From Lachnospiraceae bacterium (GTDB lineage Bacteria; Bacillota; Clostridia; Lachnospirales; Lachnospiraceae): a DNA stretch of 62,968 nucleotides. Positions 46,968 through 55,334 of the stretch are shown one piece after another. Every line of letters starts with the position of its first letter. Positions within the stretch are counted from its first letter, which is position 1. The DNA lies in contig SVEK01000016.1 of NCBI GenBank assembly GCA_015057405.1, positions 1-62,968 on the forward strand. The letters run 5' to 3'. A program made the translations under genes and the position numbers. The notes under the pieces are model-generated. The model saw nothing but the letters and a program-made list of their open reading frames with translations. It had not been told where the DNA came from and did not search any database.

Positions 46968-48129
46968 GTCAAAAAATGTATTGTTATTAATAATGTCTGT
47001 TGTATTTGTTGTTACGATGGTTTTGTCTGTGTTTGAAATGTGTTTATACAAAGACAGGATGATAACATACGAAACAGATAGTGAATATGCAAGAGATTGC
47101 GAAAATATTGCTTCAATCTTTATAACTGAGTACGCAGATAATCTTAATTCAGGTGTAGGTGAACCTATTAATGATGCTGTGTATACTGTGTTGGGAAGCT
47201 ATCCGGGCGGTCATGAAATATTTAATATTCTTGCGTCAGAGGAAAAGGTTCATTTTTATAAAAGTAATGAAGAAACTGTAAATTATAGTGACTATTCTTT
47301 GCAGGAAATGCTTGATGAAATGATTAAAGCCGGCGGAGATAATGTTGATGAACTTGTGGCTCTTATTAATGAAGGTAAGTCAGGATCAGTCAGAATGACT
47401 GTTGATAGTAGTGAAGATTATTATTTGGTTTATTATCATAATTTTAAGATAGATGGTAAAGAATTCGGAATAATGCATTTTGTATTGGAGTCATATTATC
47501 TGACCAATTCAAAGGTAGACAGACACTTTACGTATATGCTTGTGATTGTAGGTATTATAGGTGTTAATCTGATTATTGCAATCTGTGCGGTTGCCTATGT
47601 TGTAAAAAGATATAACAAGATGTTTACAATAAAAGATGCTGAAATCGTTAAGTGTCAGGCCAGCATAAATGAATTAAACGATAAGATAAAAAATAAAAAG
47701 AATGATAGTAAACACGGAAATGTTAAAGATGAAGTCTTGGGAGTATATAGTTCTTATTTCATGAATTCTCTTGTTATAGATGCTCAAAAACGAGGTGTTT
47801 TTGCCAGTGTTGCCGTAATTGGCGCATCTTACAGAAGTCGGTATAACAGACAGGTATGGAATGGATTTATGGCATATCTGAAGAAGAATCTTAGTGAAAA
47901 TTATATATTGGGAATGATTGATGATAAGCACCTTATTCTTATCGGAATAAGTGCAGATGATGAGAAGTTTCAGGATGACGTTGTTTCGATTCTTAAGGGT
48001 GCTGCAGAAGAGTTTAAGGAAGATGAGTTTAGCCCTGTATATGTATTTGGAAGTAAAAAGGATGATGGTGACACGTTAAATAAAGTGATTAAGGATGCGA
48101 TATATTCTTTTGACAATAATGCTATATAA
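46948..48129 (+). CDS. XrtG-locus membrane protein with possible degenerate GGDEF-like domain
   Basis: The product is 393 residues from the ATG at 46948 (AGAAAGG upstream). A membrane helix (about 10-30), an outside domain of about 160 residues, a second helix (YMLVIVGIIGVNLIIAIC), a coiled coil (VKCQASINELNDKIKNKKND), and a C-terminal cytoplasmic domain (NSLVIDAQKRGVFASVAVIG, ENYILGMIDDKHLILIGI) are visible. The last domain resembles GGDEF cyclases in spacing but lacks the GGDEF signature, so it may sense rather than synthesise. It is inferred to report on the pathway. Confidence 0.7.
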   Translation: MKLISTKSKNVLLLIMSVVFVVTMVLSVFEMCLYKDRMITYETDSEYARDCENIASIFITEYADNLNSGVGEPINDAVYTVLGSYPGGHEIFNILASEEKVHFYKSNEETVNYSDYSLQEMLDEMIKAGGDNVDELVALINEGKSGSVRMTVDSSEDYYLVYYHNFKIDGKEFGIMHFVLESYYLTNSKVDRHFTYMLVIVGIIGVNLIIAICAVAYVVKRYNKMFTIKDAEIVKCQASINELNDKIKNKKNDSKHGNVKDEVLGVYSSYFMNSLVIDAQKRGVFASVAVIGASYRSRYNRQVWNGFMAYLKKNLSENYILGMIDDKHLILIGISADDEKFQDDVVSILKGAAEEFKEDEFSPVYVFGSKKDDGDTLNKVIKDAIYSFDNNAI

Positions 48130-48149
48130 TGAGAGGAAAGTGAGCTTAT

Positions 48150-48638
48150 ATGAGATATCATCAGTATCAGTACAAGTTTTATCTGAATGCAAGTCATTCA
48201 ATATATATAGACAATAAAAAAGGGCAGAATCATCCGCATACATGGGAAATTGTTCTTGATACAATTAAGGTTGTGGATGGGTTTGTGCAGTTTAATGATG
48301 TTGAAAAGAGTATTGAAAGATTTTTGGGTTCTTATCAGGATAAATGCATCAATGAAATTCAGCCCTTCAATGTAACCAATCCTACATTGGAAAATATATG
48401 TGATTATTTTAAGGATACGATATTACAGATTCTTGCAGAGATGGGATGGCTTCTTTTAAGAATAGAAATAAGTGAGACGCCTGCTCGTGCATACATTATT
48501 GATTTGGTTGACGATAGTGAAGAAAATATTCGTGAAATAGAAGCTAATTATCGAAAGAGAGTCGATGATGTATATCATGAAAGTAAGAATGCTGATGAAG
48601 TTGCAAGTGAGTTGTTGGATAGAATTGCTGAAAAATAA
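48150..48638 (+). CDS. Free-standing PTPS-like protein of the XrtG module
   Basis: The 162-residue protein aligns with the N-terminal domain of the 39237 gene through YKFYLNASHSIY, HPHTWEI, INEIQPFN, NPTLENI and IEISETPARAYI. His16, His28 and His30 match exactly. The Glu of the family ETP-like motif is kept (SETPARA), but the catalytic Cys is absent, so a normal pterin or queuosine-precursor reaction is unlikely. It is the last gene of the cluster. As a small soluble protein it may pair with the fused copy or supply a modified ligand. Confidence 0.85.
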   Translation: MRYHQYQYKFYLNASHSIYIDNKKGQNHPHTWEIVLDTIKVVDGFVQFNDVEKSIERFLGSYQDKCINEIQPFNVTNPTLENICDYFKDTILQILAEMGWLLLRIEISETPARAYIIDLVDDSEENIREIEANYRKRVDDVYHESKNADEVASELLDRIAEK

Positions 48639-48731
48639 TGTGCACCGGTAGTGTGAGTCTGATATCAGATAATTAAATGTCAGATAGCTTCGAAATCAAC
48701 AAAATTAAGACAGATAAATAATAAGACAGAT

Positions 48732-48766
48732 AAAAAAGAGATTACGCAATTTGGTAATCTCTTTTA
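48732..48766 (-). terminator. Terminator of tRNA-Leu(CAA)
   Basis: On the minus strand AAAAGAGATTAC pairs with GTAATCTCTTTT over a short loop, with continuing T. On the plus strand it could also end the exosortase operon, since an A/T tract flanks each side. Confidence 0.8.
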
Positions 48767-48769
48767 TAA

Positions 48770-48851
48770 TGCCGGTGGCCGGACTCGAACCGGCACGGAT
48801 CGCTCCGCATGATTTTGAGTCATGTGCGTCTGCCAATTCCGCCACACCGGC
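48770..48851 (-). tRNA. tRNA-Leu, anticodon CAA
   Basis: Minus-strand class II tRNA: acceptor GCCGGTG/CACCGGC, D arm GGCGGAATTGGCAGAC, anticodon stem CATGA/TCATG with loop CTCAAAA, long variable arm, T arm GGTTCGAGTCC, discriminator A. The 3' CCA is not encoded. The gene points against its neighbours. Confidence 0.93.
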
Positions 48852-48867
48852 AAAGACAACATAAAAG

Positions 48868-48896
48868 ATTATAGCACAACATAAATATATGTGCAA
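48868..48896 (-). promoter_or_regulatory. Promoter of tRNA-Leu(CAA)
   Basis: On the minus strand TTGCAC and TATAAT are separated by 17 bases, with the start predicted about 10 bases before the mature tRNA. Confidence 0.75.
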
Positions 48897-48973
48897 TAAT
48901 AAAATTTAATTTTAAATTGAAAATTTTAATAACTTATTTTTTGACAAATCTCATTTTATTTCATTACTCAATC

Positions 48974-48982
48974 TGTTATAAT
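48974..48982 (+). promoter_or_regulatory. Extended -10 promoter of pyrK-pyrD
   Basis: TGTTATAAT is a perfect extended -10 element, 51 bases before the pyrK start. No good -35 box lies 17 bases upstream (TTTTAT), which is acceptable with an extended -10. No PyrR-type attenuator was seen. Confidence 0.55.
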
Positions 48983-49033
48983 TAACGAGATAAAGATTAT
49001 GAGAGCACAATTAATGAAAATGGAGGGTTAAAG

Positions 49034-49828
49034 ATGCCGTCAATGAAAAAGAGAAGCTATGTGATAGAATCCAAAACATTTCTTACGGATGAGATTGTAA
49101 GTATGTGGATTATTGCAGATGATATAGCAAAATGCGCAGTACCCGGTCAATTTGTTTCGATATACTGTGACAGTAAAAGTGAGTTGTTGCCAAGGCCGAT
49201 AAGTATATGTGATACAGATGCAGACAAGGGACTTTTAAGAATTGTTTTCAGAATTGCGGGAAGAGGAACCAAAGAATTTGCGGCCAAAGACAAAGGTGAT
49301 AAACTTGATATTATAGGACCGCTTGGAAACGGGTATTTGGATGCGATAGTTTCAAGTAATATTAATGCTGATTCAAAAGCGATTATTATCGGTGGCGGAA
49401 TAGGAATACCACCAATGTTAAAATTAGCTAAGGAACTCAAATGTAATAAGAGTGTTGTGCTTGGGTATCGTGATTTTATATATATGAATGATGAATTTGC
49501 TCCTTATGGAGATGTGTTTGTTTCAACTGAGGACGGAAGTGTGGGAACAAAAGGAAACGTAATAGATGCGATTAAAAATAATGGCATTGAAGCTGATGTA
49601 TTATTTGCATGCGGACCGATTCCTATGCTTAGAGGCCTTAAGCAGTATGCTGACGAAAACGGAATGACTGCATGGATTTCACTTGAAGAGAAAATGGCTT
49701 GTGGAATTGGAGCATGTCTTGCATGCGTTTGTAATTCCACTGAAATTGACAGTCACAGCATGGTTAAAAATAAAAGAATTTGTAAAGACGGTCCTATATT
49801 TAATGCTAAGGAGGTGGATTTTTCATGA
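49034..49828 (+). CDS. pyrK: Dihydroorotate dehydrogenase electron-transfer subunit
   Basis: The 264-residue protein of the ferredoxin-NADP reductase fold passes electrons from PyrD to NAD+. FAD-binding RPISICD, the NAD-binding [16 protein letters not shown], and a 2Fe-2S site ([11 protein letters not shown] plus a later Cys in RICKDG) are visible. GGAGGGTT precedes the ATG. Its stop overlaps the pyrD start, so the subunits are coupled. Confidence 0.96.
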   Translation: MPSMKKRSYVIESKTFLTDEIVSMWIIADDIAKCAVPGQFVSIYCDSKSELLPRPISICDTDADKGLLRIVFRIAGRGTKEFAAKDKGDKLDIIGPLGNGYLDAIVSSNINADSKAIIIGGGIGIPPMLKLAKELKCNKSVVLGYRDFIYMNDEFAPYGDVFVSTEDGSVGTKGNVIDAIKNNGIEADVLFACGPIPMLRGLKQYADENGMTAWISLEEKMACGIGACLACVCNSTEIDSHSMVKNKRICKDGPIFNAKEVDFS

Positions 49829-50727
49829 ATATGAAGGTGAATATTGCAGGTGTTGAGATGAAGAATCCTGTAACGACAGCATCGGGTACGTTTGGGTCAG
49901 GAATAGAGTTTTCTGAGTTTGTTGACTTATCAAGGCTCGGAGCTGTTACTACAAAGGGTGTTGCCAACGTTCCGTGGCCGGGTAATAATACACCACGTAT
50001 AGCAGAAACTTATGGCGGAATGATTAACGCCATAGGATTACAAAATCCGGGAATTGACACATTTGTTAAGAGAGATATACCTTTTTTGAAAAAATATGAT
50101 ACAAAGATAATTGTAAATGTATGCGGAAAGACAAAGGAAGATTATGTTGATGTGGTTTCGCGTCTTGCAAAGGAAGATGTTGATTTGCTTGAAATCAATA
50201 TATCTTGTCCTAATGTAAAAGAAGGTGGTATTGCGTTTGGTCAGAATCCTGATGCAGCTTATGAGATAACCAAGGCTGTAAAGGAAGTTGCAAAGCAACC
50301 GGTTATTATGAAGCTTAGTCCAAATGTAACCGATATAACAGAAATGGCTCGTGCAGTTGAAAGTGGCGGTGCTGATGCGGTATCACTAATTAATACTCTT
50401 ACCGGAATGAAGATCGATATTAACAGAAGATGTTTTGCTGTTGCCAATAAAACAGGGGGATTGTCAGGTCCTGCTATTAAGCCTGTTGCTGTAAGAATGG
50501 TTTATCAGGTTGCTCAGGCTGTTAACCTTCCGATTATCGGAATGGGAGGTATTCAGAATGCTGAGGATGCACTTGAGTTTATCATGGCCGGAGCTTCAAT
50601 GGTAGCTGTGGGAACGGCTAATTTTAATAATCCGACTGCGACAATTGATGTTGTTGATGGTATTGCATCATTTATGGAAAAGAACGGAATAAACGATATT
50701 AATGAGCTTATTGGCTGTGTTAAGTAG
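49825..50727 (+). CDS. pyrD: Dihydroorotate dehydrogenase catalytic subunit (type 1B)
   Basis: The 300-residue barrel enzyme oxidises dihydroorotate to orotate. FMN and substrate segments [22 protein letters not shown] and the catalytic Cys in [11 protein letters not shown] are present; the phosphate end shows [15 protein letters not shown] second ATG six bases later is possible, but AAGGAGGTGG favours the first. With pyrK it forms the NAD-dependent heterotetramer. Confidence 0.97.
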   Translation: MNMKVNIAGVEMKNPVTTASGTFGSGIEFSEFVDLSRLGAVTTKGVANVPWPGNNTPRIAETYGGMINAIGLQNPGIDTFVKRDIPFLKKYDTKIIVNVCGKTKEDYVDVVSRLAKEDVDLLEINISCPNVKEGGIAFGQNPDAAYEITKAVKEVAKQPVIMKLSPNVTDITEMARAVESGGADAVSLINTLTGMKIDINRRCFAVANKTGGLSGPAIKPVAVRMVYQVAQAVNLPIIGMGGIQNAEDALEFIMAGASMVAVGTANFNNPTATIDVVDGIASFMEKNGINDINELIGCVK

Positions 50728-50811
50728 ATATGAGTTGATAGCATACCAGGCACCGGGGAGCCGGAGCCATTTTAATTGGTATGTCGTATCGTGATGTAAT
50801 TGATACAGGGA

Positions 50812-50862
50812 AAAGTTTAGTAATAAAGAAAGTTTAGTAATACAGAAAGAATAGTAATACAG
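50812..50862 (+). repeat. Three 17-bp tandem repeats upstream of the HD gene
   Basis: AAAGTTTAGTAATA occurs at 50812 and 50829, and AAAGAATAGTAATA at 50846, all spaced 17 bases with similar joining bases. They end right before the ribosome site GGGGGA of the HD gene. Confidence 0.75.
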
Positions 50863-50872
50863 GGGGATAGTC

Positions 50873-51313
50873 ATGATATATACAATGCTTACAAGTAAGG
50901 CAATGGAAATAGCTTATAATGCTCATCACGGACAAAAGGATGTAAACGGGGTTCCGTACATTTTTCACCCTATGCATGTTGCCGAAGGAATGAAAGATGA
51001 ACTGACAACCTGTGTCGCAATTTTACATGATGTTGTTGAAGATACAGATGTAACAATGGAAGAACTTTCGGAAGTATTTCCGGAGAATGTAATTGAGTGT
51101 TTAAAAATACTGACTCACGATGATTCGGAGGACTATTTTGAATATATAAAGCGAATTGCAGCAAATCCTGTTGCAAAAATTGTTAAACTTGGAGATCTTG
51201 CACATAATATGGACGAGAGCAGAATATATGATAAAACAACAGTGAGTGAAGAACAACTAAATTGGTGGCGTTTTAAGTATGAGAAAGCTTTAAATATTTT
51301 GTCGCAGAGTTGA
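50873..51313 (+). CDS. HD-domain protein, likely small alarmone hydrolase
   Basis: The 146-residue protein starts at ATG 50873 (AGGGGGATAGTC upstream). It carries the RelA/SpoT hydrolase-type HD signature: AYNAHHGQKDVNGVPYIFHP, AILHDVVEDTDVT (metal His-Asp and Glu-Asp), and KLGDLAHNMDESR. It lacks synthetase, TGS and ACT domains and is a typical size for a single-domain (p)ppGpp or ppApp hydrolase. Its exact substrate is inferred. Confidence 0.85.
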   Translation: MIYTMLTSKAMEIAYNAHHGQKDVNGVPYIFHPMHVAEGMKDELTTCVAILHDVVEDTDVTMEELSEVFPENVIECLKILTHDDSEDYFEYIKRIAANPVAKIVKLGDLAHNMDESRIYDKTTVSEEQLNWWRFKYEKALNILSQS

Positions 51314-51346
51314 GCATTTTTTGTTTAAGTAAAGCAAAGGATAGTC

Positions 51347-51375
51347 TTTACAATTTGAGGTTCATTGTGTATAAT
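51347..51375 (+). promoter_or_regulatory. Promoter of rho
   Basis: TTTACA and TATAAT are separated by 17 bases. The leader to the rho ATG is about 140 bases, A/T-rich, and contains the perfect palindrome ATGTTCGAACAT at 51399-51410 and a GATGTTC/GAACATC hairpin (51398-51422), which may take part in rho autoregulation. Confidence 0.75.
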
Positions 51376-51523
51376 AACTGTGTTTATATTCACTTTGGAT
51401 GTTCGAACATAATCTGAACATCATTATTTCCCTAATGATATTAAAAAAAATATAATAAAAATCTATTTTCAAAAAAATCAATGATAACTATTTTACCATT
51501 TTATTTTTCAACGGAGGATTTGT

Positions 51524-53395
51524 ATGGAATATTCCAAAATGTCTTTGGCAGAATTGAAAACAATTGCTAAAGAGAAGAACATTAAGGGAGTTACATCTCT
51601 TAAAAAGCAGGAACTAATTGATTATCTTATTGCTTTTGACAAAAATGAAACATCAAATGAAGAACAAAAAAAGGTGCCAAAAGATTCTGAAACGATTAAG
51701 AAAACTGACAAGGCTAAACCAAAGGCGGCGGCAAAAAAAGATAAATCCAGTAAAGAAAAGTCCGGCGGCAACTTGCAACAAGCTGAAGCAGAAACGGTAA
51801 TGCCGGAGCAGCAATCGGCATCAAAGAAGGCAACAAAAGAGCGACCGGCAGAGAAAAGATCTGCATCAAAACGAATAACAAAAGAACAACAGGCAGGGCC
51901 TCAAGCAGTGTCAAAGCAAGCAGCAAAAGAACAGCAGGCAGAGGCTCAATCAGTGCCAAAGGAAGCGACAAAAGAACAACCGACAGAAACGCAGTCTGTA
52001 CCAAAATATACGACGGATAAAAAACAGAGTTCGGACAGAGCTCATGTTTCCGATAGAAGTGTACCATATAAGAATAATAATCAGAAAAATTCAAGAATGG
52101 TTAAAAAGACCGGTAGTGGCGAAGAAAGAAAGTCAGTCGAAGAAAGAAAGTCGGTCGAAGAAAGAAAGTCAGTTGAAGAGAAAAAAACACATGAAGAAAA
52201 GAAAATAATTGATGAAAGACGCGTTGCGGAAGAACGAAAAGTCACACCGACTGAGATGGATCAGCTTGACAGCGGTGAGATTAAAAGCGGAATTCTTGAA
52301 GTGATGTCAGACGGTTATGGTTTTGTACGTTGTGACAATTATTTGCCGGGAGACCGGGATGTGTATGTATCGCCGGCACTTATAAGACGATTTGGACTTC
52401 GTACCGGTGATATCGTTGTTGGAAATACAAGAATTCGTAATCAAAATGAAAAGTTTTCTGCATTATTGTACTTAAAAAGTGTTAATGGATTCAGTCCGAG
52501 TGTGTTAGCAACCAGAACAAAATTCGAAGATTTAACTCCTATATTTCCGAATGAGAGAATACGTCTTGAAACAGAAGGGGCAGCTACGGCAATGAGAATG
52601 GTTGATCTTATTTCGCCAATTGGAAAAGGTCAGCGAGGAATGATAGTATCACAGCCTAAGACCGGTAAGACAACACTTCTTAAACAGGTTGCTAAAGCGG
52701 TAACGAGGAATCATCCTGAGATGCATCTTATTATTCTTCTCATAGATGAACGTCCTGAAGAAGTTACTGATATCAAGGAATCTATTGAAGGGGAACATGT
52801 TGAAGTTATATATTCAACATTTGATGAATTGCCTGATAATCACAAGCGTGTATCTGAGATGGTTATTGAAAGAGCTAAGAGACTTGTGGAACACGGAAAA
52901 GATGTAATGATACTTCTTGATAGTATTACAAGACTTGCAAGGGCATACAATCTTACAATATCGCCTAGTGGCAGAACTCTTTCCGGTGGTCTTGATCCGG
53001 CAGCATTGTATATGCCGAAACGTTTCTTTGGTGCTGCAAGAAATATGCGAGAAGGCGGAAGTCTTACCGTACTTGCTACTGCTCTTGTTGATACAGGAAG
53101 CAGAATGGATGATGTGGTATTTGAGGAGTTTAAAGGTACCGGTAATATGGAGCTTGTTCTTGACAGGAATCTTTCGGAAAAAAGAATATTCCCTGCTATT
53201 GATTTGCCAAAATCAAGTACAAGAAGAGAAGATTTATTGCTTACCCAGCCTGAGATGGAAGCCAGCTTCCTTATGAGAAGAGCGATGAACGGCTTAAAGT
53301 CAGAAGAAGCTGTAGAACAGATTATCAATATGTTTGTCAGAACAAAGAATAATAACGAATTTGTTGAGATGATTAAGAAAGTGAAAATCGTATAA
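51524..53395 (+). CDS. rho: Transcription termination factor Rho with long disordered insert
   Basis: The 623-residue protein has an N-terminal helical SAP-like part (MSLAELKTIAKEKNIKGVTS), a roughly 200-residue Lys/Glu/Gln/Ala-rich insert with near-repeats (KQAAKEQQAEAQS and similar; ERKSVEERKSVEERKSVEE), the cold-shock RNA site (DGYGFVRCDNYLPGDRDVY), Walker A PKTGKTTLLKQ, Walker B MILLDSITRLARAYN, and the C-terminal core. It is a hexameric helicase ending transcription. The insert makes it about 200 residues longer than E. coli Rho, as in several Gram-positives. Confidence 0.97.
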   Translation: MEYSKMSLAELKTIAKEKNIKGVTSLKKQELIDYLIAFDKNETSNEEQKKVPKDSETIKKTDKAKPKAAAKKDKSSKEKSGGNLQQAEAETVMPEQQSASKKATKERPAEKRSASKRITKEQQAGPQAVSKQAAKEQQAEAQSVPKEATKEQPTETQSVPKYTTDKKQSSDRAHVSDRSVPYKNNNQKNSRMVKKTGSGEERKSVEERKSVEERKSVEEKKTHEEKKIIDERRVAEERKVTPTEMDQLDSGEIKSGILEVMSDGYGFVRCDNYLPGDRDVYVSPALIRRFGLRTGDIVVGNTRIRNQNEKFSALLYLKSVNGFSPSVLATRTKFEDLTPIFPNERIRLETEGAATAMRMVDLISPIGKGQRGMIVSQPKTGKTTLLKQVAKAVTRNHPEMHLIILLIDERPEEVTDIKESIEGEHVEVIYSTFDELPDNHKRVSEMVIERAKRLVEHGKDVMILLDSITRLARAYNLTISPSGRTLSGGLDPAALYMPKRFFGAARNMREGGSLTVLATALVDTGSRMDDVVFEEFKGTGNMELVLDRNLSEKRIFPAIDLPKSSTRREDLLLTQPEMEASFLMRRAMNGLKSEEAVEQIINMFVRTKNNNEFVEMIKKVKIV

Positions 53396-53402
53396 ATTGT
53401 GC

Positions 53403-53431
53403 TTGCAAACGTAGAAAAGCTATGCTATACT
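53403..53431 (+). promoter_or_regulatory. Promoter of rpmE
   Basis: TTGCAA and TATACT are separated by 17 bases. It begins eight bases after the rho stop codon; no separate rho terminator is seen. The short leader contains TTGTTTTGTC/GACAA complementarity. Confidence 0.75.
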
Positions 53432-53484
53432 TAGGTAGTTGTTTTGTCAGAAGACAATTGAATACGTGTAAAGAGGTGAATAAA

Positions 53485-53694
53485 ATGAGAGAAGATATCC
53501 AGCCAACATACTATCAGGCAAAGGTTGTGTGCAACTGCGGTAATGAATTCGTGACAGGTTCAACAAAAGATAATATCCATGTTGAAGTTTGTTCTAAGTG
53601 CCATCCTTTCTATACAGGACAGCAGCGTTCTGTAACAGCTAGAGGTGCAATTGATAAGTTCAACCGTAAGTATGGTTTGACACAGAATAACTAA
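53485..53694 (+). CDS. rpmE: Ribosomal protein L31 (zinc form)
   Basis: The protein is 69 residues from the ATG at 53485 behind AAGAGGTG; a longer frame would begin inside the promoter. It begins MREDIQPTYYQAKVVCNCGN and has CSKCHPFYTG, giving the CxC...CxxC zinc site. It is followed by a strong terminator. Confidence 0.98.
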   Translation: MREDIQPTYYQAKVVCNCGNEFVTGSTKDNIHVEVCSKCHPFYTGQQRSVTARGAIDKFNRKYGLTQNN

Positions 53695-53706
53695 TTAGTG
53701 ATATAT

Positions 53707-53745
53707 TAGGTCAGGATAGGGTAAGTCTATCCTGACCTATTTTTG
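53707..53745 (+). terminator. Terminator of rpmE
   Basis: TAGGTCAGGATAG pairs perfectly with CTATCCTGACCTA over a 7-base loop, followed by TTTTT. Confidence 0.92.
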
Positions 53746-53788
53746 CTTATCAGGAAATTTCATTGAAATTATTCCGGTAAGCAAGAAC

Positions 53789-53900
53789 GCTTCGCAAGAC
53801 TTGCACTGTAGCGAAGCAGCAAATGTTGTTAACATAACCCGCTGTAGGTAGAGAATGTTGCTAACGCAACCCAGGCGGAGAATGTCGCAAGCGACATTCT
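53789..53900. other. Cluster of GC-rich intergenic hairpins
   Basis: In the 284-base gap between rpmE and yqhQ, GCTTCGC/GCGAAGC (53789-53817), GTTGTTAACATAAC (53825-53838), GTTGCTAACGCAAC (53857-53870) and the perfect 10-bp inverted repeat AGAATGTCGC-AA-GCGACATTCT (53879-53900) follow each other. None has a T tract. The GTTGYTAACRYAAC motif also occurs at 20988-21001. No gene was found here. Confidence 0.6.
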
Positions 53901-53978
53901 ATGTTCTCATGCAGGACCAGCGGATTGATTTTGCATTGAAATATACGGAGATAAATTACTTCATAAGGATGTGATTGT

Positions 53979-55334
53979 ATGAAACCATCAGGTATAGGCG
54001 GACAGGCTGTTATTGAAGGCGTTATGATGAAAAATAAGTCAAATTATGCTTTGGCAGTCAGGAAACCGGATGGAGATATAGAAGTATCTAAAGATATATA
54101 TGTAGGACTTGGTGATAAGATTGCATTATTCAGATTTCCATTTTTCAGAGGAATAGCATCATTAATAGATTCTTTGTCTCTTGGAATGAAGACCTTGTCA
54201 TATTCTGCAAGTTTTTATGATGAAGACAATAAAGATAGTTTGTCAGAAAAAAAAGAAGCTGATTATGAGTCGGAAGCTGATAATAGTAAGTCCGATGATA
54301 GAGTTATAGAAGTTTTTGAATGGAAAGATGCTACGGAGAGCAAAGAAACCGGCAAGAGCAGAACCATCGTTAAAAACGGTTTGCAGGCCCCTGATAATTC
54401 CGATAAAAAAGAGAAGAGAGAATCTGTAGCCATGGCTCTCACAATGGTTCTTTCAGTAATTCTTGCTGTGGGAATATTTGTTGTTATTCCGTTTGTTCTT
54501 TCAGAATTGTTTAAGGGAAAAGTAACATCGTACGGAATGAGAAGCCTGATTGAAGGTATAATTCGTCTGGTGGTGTTTGTTATATACATAAAGTTAATAA
54601 GCCTGATGCAGGATATTAAGCGTGTGTTTATGTATCACGGAGCGGAACATAAAGTAATCAATTGTATTGAGAGAGGTTTTGACCTTAATATTAATAATGC
54701 AAAAAGACAGTCGAAGGAACACAAAAGATGCGGAACAAGTTTTCTGTTGTATGTAGTTCTTATCAGTATAATCGTCTTTGTATTTATTAAAGTGGATGTC
54801 GTATGGTTAAGATTGTTACTTAGAGTTGTTCTTGTGCCTGTAATAGCAGGAATTGCTTATGAATTTATAAGATTTGCAGGTACGTCAGATAATATTATTG
54901 TTAATATACTTAGTAAGCCGGGCTTATGGTTACAGGGGCTTACAACAAAGGAACCTGATGAAGATATGCTGGAAGTTGCAATTGCTTCAGTTGAAGCTGT
55001 GTTTGATTGGAAGGAGTATCAGAGTTCGGGTAGCAGATATGGCCGCAGAAGAAAAAAAGGTCATGACATTGAAGTGACTGATGACAATGTGCATTCAACA
55101 GTACTTGATAATGAAGCAGAAAAAAACAGCGACGATGATTCGGATGACATTCTTCAGGCTTTAGACAGATATTTTGCTATGGATGACAAAAATACTAACG
55201 ATTCCGATACAGAAGCTAATTCGGAAAAGGATGGTAATGATAAAGTCCCGGGAAGGTCAGATGAAAAGTCAGAAGTAAAAGATAGTGTAGATGACTTGTT
55301 AGAAGATGACTTTTTTGAGGATGACAGACCATGA
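53979..55334 (+). CDS. yqhQ: DUF1385 membrane protein (YqhQ-like)
   Basis: The 451-residue protein has the family start IGGQAVIEGVMMKNKSNYAL and FFRGIASLIDSL, an acidic insert (about 88-145), membrane helices (AMALTMVLSVILAVGIFVVIP, then RLVVFVIYIKLISL, and others), and the conserved MYHGAEHKVINCIERG. About 100 acidic, disordered residues are added at the C-terminus. It belongs to the conserved yqhQ-prmC-prfA block; its biochemical role is not established. Its stop overlaps prmC. Confidence 0.9.
   Translation: MKPSGIGGQAVIEGVMMKNKSNYALAVRKPDGDIEVSKDIYVGLGDKIALFRFPFFRGIASLIDSLSLGMKTLSYSASFYDEDNKDSLSEKKEADYESEADNSKSDDRVIEVFEWKDATESKETGKSRTIVKNGLQAPDNSDKKEKRESVAMALTMVLSVILAVGIFVVIPFVLSELFKGKVTSYGMRSLIEGIIRLVVFVIYIKLISLMQDIKRVFMYHGAEHKVINCIERGFDLNINNAKRQSKEHKRCGTSFLLYVVLISIIVFVFIKVDVVWLRLLLRVVLVPVIAGIAYEFIRFAGTSDNIIVNILSKPGLWLQGLTTKEPDEDMLEVAIASVEAVFDWKEYQSSGSRYGRRRKKGHDIEVTDDNVHSTVLDNEAEKNSDDDSDDILQALDRYFAMDDKNTNDSDTEANSEKDGNDKVPGRSDEKSEVKDSVDDLLEDDFFEDDRP

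Noticed and set aside
39087..48851. XrtG module as a genomic island integrated at tRNA-Leu(CAA)
   Set aside because: No integrase gene and no repeat of the tRNA 3' end was found near 39.1 kb; base composition is like the rest of the window.
51399..51410. LexA box in the rho leader
   Set aside because: The palindrome has GTTC-GAAC order, the reverse of the Gram-positive LexA box, and no spacer.
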